From positions 62,001-126,000 of the forward strand of contig NZ_CP050304.1 in the NCBI RefSeq assembly GCF_014189535.1: a stretch of 64,000 bases of DNA, in the 5' to 3' direction. The position numbers were made by a program, and so were the translations under genes. A model generated the notes under the pieces. That model was given only the letters and a program-made list of their open reading frames with translations. It made no database searches and was not told the DNA's origin. Positions within the stretch are counted from its first letter, which is position 1; each line of letters starts with the position of its first letter. Source of the stretch: Rhizobium lusitanum (GTDB lineage: Bacteria; Pseudomonadota; Alphaproteobacteria; Rhizobiales; Rhizobiaceae). Below, in pieces: positions 52,773-60,684 of this stretch.

Positions 52773-53231
52773 CTATTTGTCGCTGGCTTTGATCCAAGAC
52801 TTATCGGTCGGCGGGGGCAACGGTCCTCCAGGTTTGCCGGTTTGGCCCCAAGCGGTCATCTTGGGGTAGCTCGGACCGATTATTTTTTTGTAGGCTTCGA
52901 TAAAGCTCAAACCGCCGACACCCGGATCCGCAGATTCACAGGCGTAAACATAAACGCCCCCCGAATAGCCATTCGGAAAGATATGCAGATTGGTGTTAAG
53001 ATCACGCGCCGTGAGATAAAAAGCGTTAGCCTTGCTCCCGATGACCGGCTGTCTCTCATCCCCCACGGCCAAGCCGTGGGCGACGATAAATAGATCCTCC
53101 GTAACGCCCAAGGTGGGAAGTGGCTTGTGAAATACCTTGTACCAGTCGCCGAACACGCCGCCATGCCTTTCAGCTGCGGTGCGGGCAATGTCTTCGACCA
53201 TAGGATCGTCTGTGCAGGCTGCAATAATCAT
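52773..53231 (-). CDS. Small caspase/CHAT-like (clan CD) protein
   Basis: This 152-residue protein shows the two hallmarks of clan CD cysteine peptidases in the right order and spacing: a hydrophobic strand ending in His-Gly (LFIVAHGLAVGD, His52) and, 46 residues later, a hydrophobic strand ending in Cys (GGVYVYACESADPG, Cys98). The rest of the fold is minimal. It is the last gene of a three-gene minus-strand operon under an AraC-type regulator. Without a family match this stays a motif-based proposal; it may be an active peptidase or a pseudo-enzyme. No secretion signal is visible. Confidence 0.55.
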   Translation of the reverse strand: MIIAACTDDPMVEDIARTAAERHGGVFGDWYKVFHKPLPTLGVTEDLFIVAHGLAVGDERQPVIGSKANAFYLTARDLNTNLHIFPNGYSGGVYVYACESADPGVGGLSFIEAYKKIIGPSYPKMTAWGQTGKPGGPLPPPTDKSWIKASDK

Positions 53232-53278
53232 TGGTAGGCTCCTTTTAGTTTGGAGGGTTGATGTTTGGCAGGACCGGT

Positions 53279-53851
53279 TCAGCGAATGACGCGCAGGTAG
53301 TAGGGTTGGTTTTTCGGAGGGCTGAAACGGTCAAAAACCTGCGCGAGCTCGGATAGCATCTGCTTCGTCGAAAGGTTCAACGATGCAGAAAACAGACTTG
53401 AGGTGATCCCGAAATTATCCGGTTCCGCTCCATTGGTGATGGAAAGACACGTCAAGCGCATGTGGATCTGGATGGGTTCTGCTTGATCCACGATAAGGCA
53501 ATTGAACGACGACGGCCTGCCGTAGGTGTTCAGATAGGATGTGATCGACGTCGTCAGATCGATCGGTGCCTGTTCGCTGTTGTAGGGACCTGAGCAAATC
53601 TCAGCAATTGTGGTCGCGAGGCTATCGAGCCGCAAAGTTTGGTTCAGCTTTTGCGATGCGCTGGCGCCTGCCACTAGGTTGGGTACCATTTGTACCGCGT
53701 CTTGCCAGGCCTTGGCGTCAAGGATATGCGCCGGGCCTTGCTCTAGTTTCAGGATCAAACCAGCGCAAATCCTCTCTGCGATGAGGGCGCTATCGGACCT
53801 GGGGCCGACTACTATAAAAAGACCCGACGCTGTTTTCGCGAAAGGGTTCAT
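53279..53851 (-). CDS. Unknown protein of the caspase-like operon
   Basis: This 190-residue protein starts MNPFAKTASGLFIVVGPRSD after an AAGGAG ribosome site; the frame is open to 53905. It contains a likely alpha/beta pattern (LFIVVGPRSDSALIAERICA, SSFNCLIVDQAEPIQIHMRL) but no motif I recognise. It lies 47 bp before the caspase-like gene and 160 bp after a frameshifted gene in the same direction. Confidence 0.65.
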   Translation of the reverse strand: MNPFAKTASGLFIVVGPRSDSALIAERICAGLILKLEQGPAHILDAKAWQDAVQMVPNLVAGASASQKLNQTLRLDSLATTIAEICSGPYNSEQAPIDLTTSITSYLNTYGRPSSFNCLIVDQAEPIQIHMRLTCLSITNGAEPDNFGITSSLFSASLNLSTKQMLSELAQVFDRFSPPKNQPYYLRVIR

Positions 53852-54014
53852 ATTGGTCTCCTTTTGGAAGAAGGGTTGATATCGGCAGCCACCGCAATGG
53901 AGCATCGCTCTTCAAAGTGAAATACAGCGCTGCTCCGTACATTGGTGGAGCGACGAATGCCGCTCCACGCCTTCTGGGGTGGCAATTTCACTTCCCGTGC
54001 TAATGGTTATGGTT

Positions 54015-54889
54015 TCAAACCTGCGGCTTGATGTCCTTTTCGGGCGTTGAGCCGCCGTTGAAGAAGTTTTTGGCCTTTTTGAATTGCTCGGTCGAATTCT
54101 TGTTCACGAGGCTCTGGAAATTTTCGTGGTCGGGTCCGCCCGCGCGGATGCGACGCGTCTGAACAAGGTTAGTGACTTCCGTATAGGCCATGTCGACATC
54201 GACGTATTTCGTTGATGAGCACGACGATTTCAGCTCGAGGAAATACTGCTTGAATTCGATCTGCCGCAAGACGATAGCGCCATAGTCGTAGTATCCACCC
54301 GCACCATTATCGACGAGGTAGCTTTGATACGTGCAGGTCAGAGCCTTGTACTGCTGTGCCTTGCTGTTTGCGCTGAAGGTCAGATCGCCCATCTGTGTGA
54401 GGAAGGCGCCGAAGTCGGTCAACAACGATGCGCCGTCCGTGATGATCGCCTTGGCGATCAAGGAGAGAAACGTGCCGGAGACAGAGGCGCCAACAAATTT
54501 ATTCGAATAGGTTTTGTTTTTCTGCCCTCCGACCGACAGGTCCGGGATCTCACTCACGACATCCGACCAGGTGTTTATGTCGAGTTTTTTGGAGTCGATA
54601 TCCGGGTAATTGGTGTGCATGTAGTCGTGAATGAGCCCCCCATGGCCAGCAGGTTGTCCTGATTTTCGTTCATGATGTTGCTGAAAACCGGATTATCGGT
54701 TTTCTGCCCAATGAGGTGGAACTGCACTGTACCTTCGCTGTTGGCGATGGTGTCGTTGCTAGGCGGCTCAGCATTGGCCTGTGCCAGGATGAGAGGCTTG
54801 GCTGCGAAAAAAGTATGCGCGAGGTCGTAGCTCTTGTTCGAATTGCTCTGTTCATATTCCTGGATATTCACTGCGGATGCGTTCGACAT
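54015..54889 (-). pseudogene. Unknown gene frameshifted at a G6 tract
   Basis: The gene starts with MSNASAVNIQEYEQSNSNKS at 54889 and reads well to NENQDNLLAMGG, where six G (54636-54641, minus strand) are followed by out-of-frame residues and a stop at 54575. In the next frame the protein continues naturally (GLIHDYMHTNYPDIDSKKLD) to 54015, giving about 290 residues in all. One extra G, or two fewer, would restore it. An internal ATG at 54620 could start a 201-residue piece. The C-terminal half (KTYSNKFVGASVSGTFLSLI, YDYGAIVLRQIEFKQYFLEL) looks soluble and mixed alpha/beta; I know no family. The tract could be a phase-variation switch, a slippage site, a mutation or a sequencing error. Confidence 0.65.
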
Positions 54890-55022
54890 GCTATCCTCCT
54901 GCTCTAAGATATGAGCGTTGCTCCGAGAGCCGCTAGGCCCGAGGCGGAAAGCTTATAGGTGCGCATAGACAATTCCGCTCTCATAAGATGTATAACAGCA
55001 GCGTTCGCGCCGTACCTTTGCG

Positions 55023-55733
55023 TCAGACAGGCTTTTCTTTGCGCAATACCATTTTGCGATAGCCTAGCGGCGAATGACCATGAATCGCCTTAAACGCGGT
55101 CGAGAAATTATTGCTATTCTCGTAGCCTAGTGATTCCGCGATAGTCGCGACGCTTTCGTACCCGGCATGCAAGCGTTTTGCCGCCTCGGCCATTCGGTAT
55201 TGCCGTAACCAAGTCATAGGCCCACAACCAAAGATGGCCTCGAAGCGATCGACAAGCGTCGTCCGGTTGGTGCCAACCATTCGTGCCAGCTCACTCAAAG
55301 TGGTCTGCTGATTTACCCGTCGCACCAGGAGACCGCATGACTTTTGTACGAGGGGATCGTTTGTGAAATACAACCCAGCGGAGTTTCGATCAATTTGAGC
55401 GAGGCAACCGGCGAGCCTACTCACCACTTCTTGCTCGATCAGCGGCCACAGCAAATAATCGAAATAGCCATTCGCGAAAATGGCGGCCCGGTAGAGGCTG
55501 CTTTCGGAGACGAGAGCCAGTTGCACGAGCTGGGGAGACAGTTTCTCAAAGAGCTTGCGTTTGTCGTACTCGGGAGATCGACAATCGACGATAACGATCC
55601 CCGCCGCATGGCCTGGCCGCAAGGATCGGTGGTCGAGAACATCGACCTGCTTCAGCGAAACTGCCATTCGTGCTAAGGATCTGGCCGCCGCCGCATCCGA
55701 ACCGAGATAGGCAGCCAGAATTGGAGTATGCAC
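55023..55733 (-). CDS. AraC-family transcriptional regulator
   Basis: This 236-residue protein has an AraC-type double helix-turn-helix at its C-terminus (LSELARMVGTNRTTLVDRFE, VATIAESLGYENSNNFSTAF, GHSPLGYRKMVLRK). The N-terminal 120 residues have a receiver-like strand pattern (GIVIVDCRSPEYD, QLALVSESSLYRAAI) without the complete phosphorylation pocket. It lies 133 bp upstream of the frameshifted gene on the same strand and probably controls that operon. Confidence 0.87.
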   Translation of the reverse strand: MHTPILAAYLGSDAAAARSLARMAVSLKQVDVLDHRSLRPGHAAGIVIVDCRSPEYDKRKLFEKLSPQLVQLALVSESSLYRAAIFANGYFDYLLWPLIEQEVVSRLAGCLAQIDRNSAGLYFTNDPLVQKSCGLLVRRVNQQTTLSELARMVGTNRTTLVDRFEAIFGCGPMTWLRQYRMAEAAKRLHAGYESVATIAESLGYENSNNFSTAFKAIHGHSPLGYRKMVLRKEKPV

Positions 55734-56149
55734 CGCAGGAACACCCTAAGTGACGCTGGTGCCGGGATTTCCAAAACTCGCCCCGACGTCTCATCGAGGT
55801 GGCATAATTGCAATCAACGAATCCATAAAGAAATGCTAAATCAATCTAAGATGAATAAATGAATACACTCCCTTCCCTACTGCCCCACGTTGAATGACGG
55901 TGCTAGCCATAGTTGCCCGATTTGGGTCGGAACAATATCTGCTCGAAATCTTGCGCCAAGAAGAACAATGCGAAAGCAACGTGGCGGCCGCTTCCAATTT
56001 TCGTGCGCGGACTGCTACCGAGGCATGGCTCCAGCCTGCGCGATTGCGATCCATACAGAAGCCAAAAGCTGTATTTCGGAGGGATCGCCCAGGGTAGCCA
56101 GAGCCTCACGCAATAGAGGCTGAGCAATTATCGCCTGGCCCGATCAGTT
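55734..56149. other. Gap with the AraC gene promoter region
   Basis: About 415 bp, AT-rich near 55800-55870. Several short overlapping frames exist on both strands at 55890-56127 but none has a ribosome site or domain. Confidence 0.4.
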
Positions 56150-56815
56150 AGCCACTTGCTCGACGTCATTGAAGACCTCGAGAAATGGGGCGAACATTTT
56201 CCGCTCCCTACGCGACCCGATCGACACGTACACGCCGCAGGGCATGTTTTCGCTGCGGGTGCTCAGCGCCGTCCCCCAACTCGAACGAGCCCTGATCGCG
56301 GAACGCACCAAGTCCGGCATGCAGGCCGCCAAGGCACGCGGCAGGCTTGCTGGCAATCGCGGGCTTCGGGAACGCCGGCCGGAGACGGTGCGTGCGGTCT
56401 CGGCCGCCCGTGGCCGCGTCTATCTGGATGAACTAATCTCGTCGGCGCAGACATAGCTGCAACCGTACGGCAGCTACGCCCACAGCATAGTTTGGACGAT
56501 GTCGTGCGGATCCTCAATCGAAAAGGCCACGACTGGACAGTCAACCGATTGCGCCGGGCGGTCCAGCGGATGGTGCGCGAAAAACTCGTAGAGCCGGAGT
56601 TGATCAAGCCCTCCCCTCGCCGCCTGCCCGAGGATCATCTGATGCGGTTGGTTGCCGGCATTGCCATTGCCGATCCTGATCTGTCGCTTCGCGATATTGC
56701 GGCCCAATTGGACCAGATGCGTGAGCGACCGCCACGGGGTGGCGGTAAATGGCAGCCGTCTTCTGTCAGGGCGCTATTGGATGAAGCGCGGCACTTCGGG
56801 CTCATTCGCTCTTGA
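56150..56815 (+). pseudogene. Serine recombinase (resolvase/invertase) with frameshifts, N-terminus lost
   Basis: Three frame segments together form the second half of a recombinase. The first reads LLDVIEDLEKWGEHF, then shifts near 56198 to RSLRDPIDTYTPQGMFSLRV and LERALIAERTKSGMQAAKAR up to a TAG at 56454. Then another frame gives DDVVRILNRKGHDWTVNRLR and ends with VRALLDEARHFGLIRS at 56815. The catalytic serine region is missing. It is a relic of a transposon or plasmid resolution system. Confidence 0.8.
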
Positions 56816-56900
56816 GAGCCTAAACATGAGGCAGCGGAGTTGCGAAGGTTCATTTGCTGGGCCCCCGCATTTGTACGAGCAACTTGCGAGACGCATAATG

Positions 56901-56927
56901 TGTCGATATATCTCGATTCTATCGACA
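56901..56927. promoter_or_regulatory. TGTCGATA inverted repeat upstream of fic
   Basis: TGTCGATA (56901-56908) and TATCGACA (56920-56927) form a perfect inverted repeat with an 11-bp gap about 70 bp before the fic start. A further TGTCGATG lies at 56941 and related ACATGTCG and TCGACAT pieces at 56967-56997. The cluster looks like an operator array, possibly for autoregulation by the Fic protein's C-terminal winged helix. Confidence 0.55.
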
Positions 56928-56995
56928 TGAATTGACGATGTGTCGATGCCGACGACATATCCACCGACATGTCGCTTACGCGAGGATCGATCGAC

Positions 56996-58084
56996 ATGCC
57001 GTTTCAGCCGAACCGCCCTTACAACGACCTCCCATCCTTACCTCCGCGAGAGGACGTGGAGACGAAAGCCGTGCTGAAAGCCTGCATCGCGGCGCGCGCA
57101 GCGGTGGCGGAGCTGCGCGTCTCCGGCCAGCTCATTCCCAACCAGGCGGTCCTGATCAATTCTATTCCGCTACTCGAGGCGCAGGCGAGCTCCGAGATCG
57201 AGAACATCGTCACCACGACCGACAGGTTGTTCCGCTTTGCGAACGAGGTCAGCAGCCAGGCTGATCCGGCAACCAAGGAAGCGCTGCGATATCGTACCGC
57301 GCTCAGTGAAGGCTTTCAGACGCTCAAACAGCGTCCGGTATCGACCTCCACGGCAATCGCCGTATGCAGGACCATCAAGGGCATCGAGCTGGATATCCGC
57401 GCAACGCCGGGAACAGCGCTGATGAACGATGCGACCGGCGCCGTTATCTACACCCCGCCAGAGGGCCAAGCATTACTGCGGGACAAGCTGTCGAACTGGG
57501 AACGATACATTCACGAGGAAGAGGATATCGATCCTCTGATCCGGCTTGCCGTGATGCACTACCAATTCGAAGCCATCCATCCTTTCATCGACGGCAACGG
57601 CCGAACGGGACGAGTGCTGAACCTGCTCTACCTCGTCGACAAGGGCCTGCTGGATATCCCAGTCCTCTATCTCAGCCGTTACATCATCGGCAACAAGCGT
57701 GCATACTATGATCGCCTCCTCGCCGTGACAACAGACTCCGCTTGGGAGGACTGGGTCCTCTATATGCTTGAGGCAATCCGAGAGACCGCCGACTGGTCGA
57801 CAGCGCGCATTCGTTCCATCCGGGATCTGCTCGATCAAACTGCAGAGCGGATCAGGCGAGATTTGCCGAAGATTTACTCCCGGGAACTGGCCGAGGTGAT
57901 CTTCGTGAACCCCTATTGCCGTATCGGCGATCTGGTGGCCGCTGGCATTGCGAAACGGCAGGCCGCATCGGTTTATCTGAAATCCCTTGCGGAGTTGGGC
58001 CTGCTGCAGGAGATAAAAGCCGGACGGGAAAACCTCTATATCAATCCTGCCTTGCTCGCTCTTCTCAGCGATCGCCCACGATGA
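56996..58084 (+). CDS. Fic-family AMP-transferase with inhibitory helix
   Basis: This 362-residue protein has the Fic motif HPFIDGNGRTGR starting at His195. It also has an N-terminal inhibitory motif Ser-x-x-x-Glu-Asn at 65-70 (ASSEIENIV), which places it in the class with an N-terminal inhibitor helix. The N-terminal Fic_N region (LPSLPPREDVETKAVLKACI) and a C-terminal winged-helix-like part (CRIGDLVAAGIAKRQAASVY) complete the usual layout. Fic proteins transfer AMP to hydroxyl groups of target proteins; the target here is unknown. The ATG at 56996 starts after GAGGATC; the upstream extension to 56969 is less likely. Confidence 0.93.
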   Translation: MPFQPNRPYNDLPSLPPREDVETKAVLKACIAARAAVAELRVSGQLIPNQAVLINSIPLLEAQASSEIENIVTTTDRLFRFANEVSSQADPATKEALRYRTALSEGFQTLKQRPVSTSTAIAVCRTIKGIELDIRATPGTALMNDATGAVIYTPPEGQALLRDKLSNWERYIHEEEDIDPLIRLAVMHYQFEAIHPFIDGNGRTGRVLNLLYLVDKGLLDIPVLYLSRYIIGNKRAYYDRLLAVTTDSAWEDWVLYMLEAIRETADWSTARIRSIRDLLDQTAERIRRDLPKIYSRELAEVIFVNPYCRIGDLVAAGIAKRQAASVYLKSLAELGLLQEIKAGRENLYINPALLALLSDRPR

Positions 58085-58122
58085 AGCGTGTTCGATGAAC
58101 CGCTGGCATTTCCGAACCAAAT

Positions 58123-58563
58123 CTAGCTTACGGTTCCATATAAAGGTCTAGAAAGAAGGCTAACTTGCCTGCCCGTCTGGGCGTCTATGCGCGCGGCAAT
58201 GTCATTTGTATCGTTGAGAAGAGCAACGAAGGCAGGTTTAGACATGAGATGTTGATCTATAGGCCGGAAAGAGCGGCTGCCCTCGACCCAGACATCTCCC
58301 GAGCGCAACAGAGCAAGCGTTGCGATCTCATAGAGACGTCGATCTGGCTTTCCATTTTCGCAGATCAGCTCGCGCTCCGATTTCGCCAGATGGCCAACAG
58401 GAACGCGATCCGGCAACACGCGCCGCCCTTCCGCATAAAGTTGCCTCAGCGGCAAGCAATGGATCGTGCCGGCGCTGCGAGAGAACTTGAACGGCTGCAG
58501 GAACGCGCCGGCATATTTGCGGACGGTAGCATGTTGCTCGGCCGCCATCGCCAAAGGCGACAC
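58123..58563 (-). pseudogene. Tn3-family transposase fragment
   Basis: The frame encodes a piece matching the middle of Tn3 transposases: FSRSAGTIHCLPLRQLYAEG, RRLYEIATLALLRSGDVWVE, GSRSFRPIDQHLMSKPAF. The same region in the intact transposase of this window reads DRRAYELCLFSELKRRLDAG and DVWVEGAKRFQSFESFLIP, so it is related but distinct. Both ends of the gene are missing. With the serine recombinase relic at 56150-56815 it may mark a second dead Tn3-type element around the fic gene. Confidence 0.82.
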
Positions 58564-58824
58564 ATCGTTACCGTATCGAACTCAGCGGCGAAAGCATGCA
58601 CCAACAGTGCGCGATGACGTGTGCTGAAACCGCACCGACTTGACCTCAAACTCCATTCCCTCCAAAGATCAAATCGACCCTTAGGCAAGCGAAAGTGTCC
58701 GGCTTCATGTCGGAATAACCGTCCGGCATCACTGGAATACGCATCTGACGGCAGACCACCACTTTCCCCCCCGTTCGTGGGCGAGCGGATCAGCATCGCG
58801 CGTCGGTTTCAGAAGGCTTCATAA
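58564..58824. other. Gap next to the Tn3 relic
   Basis: About 260 bp that seem to continue the decayed transposon; minus-strand text near 58600 (ALLVHAFAAEFDTV) is protein-like for a short run. No complete gene. Confidence 0.4.
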
Positions 58825-59685
58825 ATGGCACATTACGAATTCCTCAACGCATCTGAGCGGCCTCGTATGCCTTCGGGTGAAGCTGGCGAGTAGCGGAAGT
58901 TCTGGCGTGACGGCGGCAGCGAGCTGGAAGCCAAAAACGCGATTCCGCTGTTGTGGTGGTGCCTGATCGGGGAAGCCGACATTGTCCGTGCTCGGATCCT
59001 CGACAATTTTGACATTGATGATCCGGATGGAGAGCGTGAGAATTTCAAGGTCGAATCCAGCTACTCCGAGGACACAACCTATCCTTACCTGGTGACGAGC
59101 CGCGAGCAGGCGCTCGTCCGGCTGAGCCGGCGGCGCGTACCCGTGCTGAGGGGTATCGGTGAGAAATACGCTCCCATCTATGATGGCTTTGTCGCGTTGA
59201 TGGAGCGCGATTTTGGACCCTTCATCCTCGTCCGAACGGCTGGCCTTCCCGATCCTGAGGATGCAGAGTCGTGGCTAAGAGAAACCGCCGGCTCCATGGA
59301 TCGCCTCGACAACGGTCCGGGGCCGATTTTCGAGACCATGGTGGCAGATTTCAAAACCTGGCAAAATGCCGACCCGATCTGGCTCCTTAGCGGCGCGGGC
59401 GCAGATGCCTGGCCAACACCTGCGCTTGCCTCGACATTCCCAAACGGTCGAAAGCCAGCGCGGGATGATGCGTCTGATGCCTCCTCCTCTGACGGCTATG
59501 CCTCAAGTAACCCCGCACGTTCCAGCATGCCGCCCAAGTTCGTGGTGGAATGGATCGGGCCTTTGTTTGTGGGCGGCTGCACCGTCATCGTTTATCTATG
59601 GACGCGATCCATCGCGCTAGGCGCACTCGCCTTCGCGGTGTCAGTGGCCTTGTTTGCTTTGCTGGTTACGAAGTTCAATCGCTAG
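58825..59685 (+). pseudogene. Unknown protein with C-terminal membrane helices; amber codon at codon 23
   Basis: An ATG at 58825 opens MAHYEFLNASERPRMPSGEA, then TAG at 58891-58893, and the same frame continues as RKFWRDGGSELEAKNAIPLL with good composition to 59685 (286 codons in total). Without readthrough, translation could begin at a TTG at 58951. The soluble part contains ILDNFDIDDPDGERENFKVE and ERDFGPFILVRTAGLPDPED; the tail has one or two membrane helices (VEWIGPLFVGGCTVIVYLW, ALGALAFAVSVALFALLV). I know no function. The next-but-one gene also has an in-frame TAG. Confidence 0.6.
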
Positions 59686-59759
59686 CCCGGGAGCTTCCAG
59701 ACCCGCGCAACATTGATCTTCCGGGCACGATAAAACCGGCATGTGGGGAGTATAAGACA

Positions 59760-60110
59760 ATGAAACTAAACCATCGGCTCTTGATAGCCATCGGTATCGT
59801 GTTGCTCGCGGTGGGCGCATTTATGAGCTTTGGCGGGGGACCGCCCAAGGCCGACCCTACAATGGTTGCGCAGTGCCGAGAAAGGATGAAGGATCATGGG
59901 ACAGAAATGCTTGACCGCTGCCAGGACGCGGCGTTCGCGACGGCGATGACGGCGACCGATGCCAACCAGGCCGCCGCCGCCATCAGCGCGAGCAACAACC
60001 ACGAAATTGGCGGAAAGACGATCGGCATGTTTCTGCTGGGCATTGGCCTCGTCTTCACGCTGGTGGGCGCATTGGCGTGGCGAAAACAACTGCGGCAAAC
60101 TGATGTTTGA
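59760..60110 (+). CDS. Small two-helix membrane protein
   Basis: This 116-residue protein has an N-terminal membrane helix or signal anchor (LLIAIGIVLLAVGAFMSFGG), a polar loop with two Cys (MVAQCRERMKDHGTEMLDRC) that could form a disulfide in the periplasm, and a C-terminal helix (IGMFLLGIGLVFTLVGALAW). GGGGAG lies upstream of the ATG. Its end overlaps the ATG of the next gene, so they are co-translated. Family unknown. Confidence 0.7.
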   Translation: MKLNHRLLIAIGIVLLAVGAFMSFGGGPPKADPTMVAQCRERMKDHGTEMLDRCQDAAFATAMTATDANQAAAAISASNNHEIGGKTIGMFLLGIGLVFTLVGALAWRKQLRQTDV

Positions 60111-60432
60111 TCGGGTCGGGAACGGCGCCCCACGCGCGATGTCTGACGGGAGCGCGGGGCAGCCTAGCCAGGACGGACGGTCAGATTATTCATCGGCAAA
60201 TCGCTTTGGCGCATGGACGAGGTCGCTTCGCCCCTGGCAGACCGTCCTGCTGATCTTCTTCGGGGTGATGCCGCTCGCCGCGATCATGCTGGCGATGTAG
60301 ATAGGGCTTGCGTTCGCGCTCAACCGGGATCCTGCGCATCCGGTGTCGGCCGAGGCGGCGTTGAACCTGTTGCTCGTCGTGTTCGTGGCGGTGCCGGGTG
60401 TCTTCTTCATGCACCGCGCGCAGTATCGCTAG
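60103..60432 (+). pseudogene. Small membrane protein with in-frame amber codon
   Basis: An ATG at 60103 inside the end of the previous gene starts a frame with a helix (WQTVLLIFFGVMPLAAIMLA). It is broken by TAG at 60298-60300 and continues as IGLAFALNRDPAHPVSAEAA and LLLVVFVAVPGVFFMHRAQ to a TAG at 60430-60432 (109 codons). The stop falls within or just after the first helix, and the parts on both sides read as one protein. Either it is a fresh pseudogene or the codon is sometimes read through. Confidence 0.6.
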
Positions 60433-60570
60433 TTCTGGCATCTTGACCGGGCTCGCGCGACCGGCCGACTGAAGCTGAGCGACAGAGATCTGGAATAAGG
60501 ATCGGAGCCCAGCGAGCCCGCGCCAAAGATCGCATGGTCAGGTTACCTGTGCTGCGCACCAGGCGAAAAC

Positions 60571-60584
60571 GTAACAGCTGTTAC
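60571..60584. promoter_or_regulatory. parS-like palindrome, copy 1
   Basis: GTAACAGCTGTTAC, a perfect 14-bp palindrome, about 100 bp downstream of the repC stop. A second identical copy starts exactly 100 bp away. RepABC partition sites are palindromes of similar size with a central GC bound by RepB, so these are the best parS candidates in the window. Confidence 0.65.
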
Positions 60585-60670
60585 TTTCATTGGTGGCGAC
60601 TTAGAACGCTAGCAATGCGATGTAGTAGCTCAAGACGGGGCGTCGTTCATTTTGGCCAGGCGTTGAAAAA

Positions 60671-60684
60671 GTAACAGCTGTTAC
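60671..60684. promoter_or_regulatory. parS-like palindrome, copy 2
   Basis: A second GTAACAGCTGTTAC, in the context AAAGTAACAGCTGTTACTATT. Its last base is the final base of the repC stop codon (minus strand). Confidence 0.65.
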
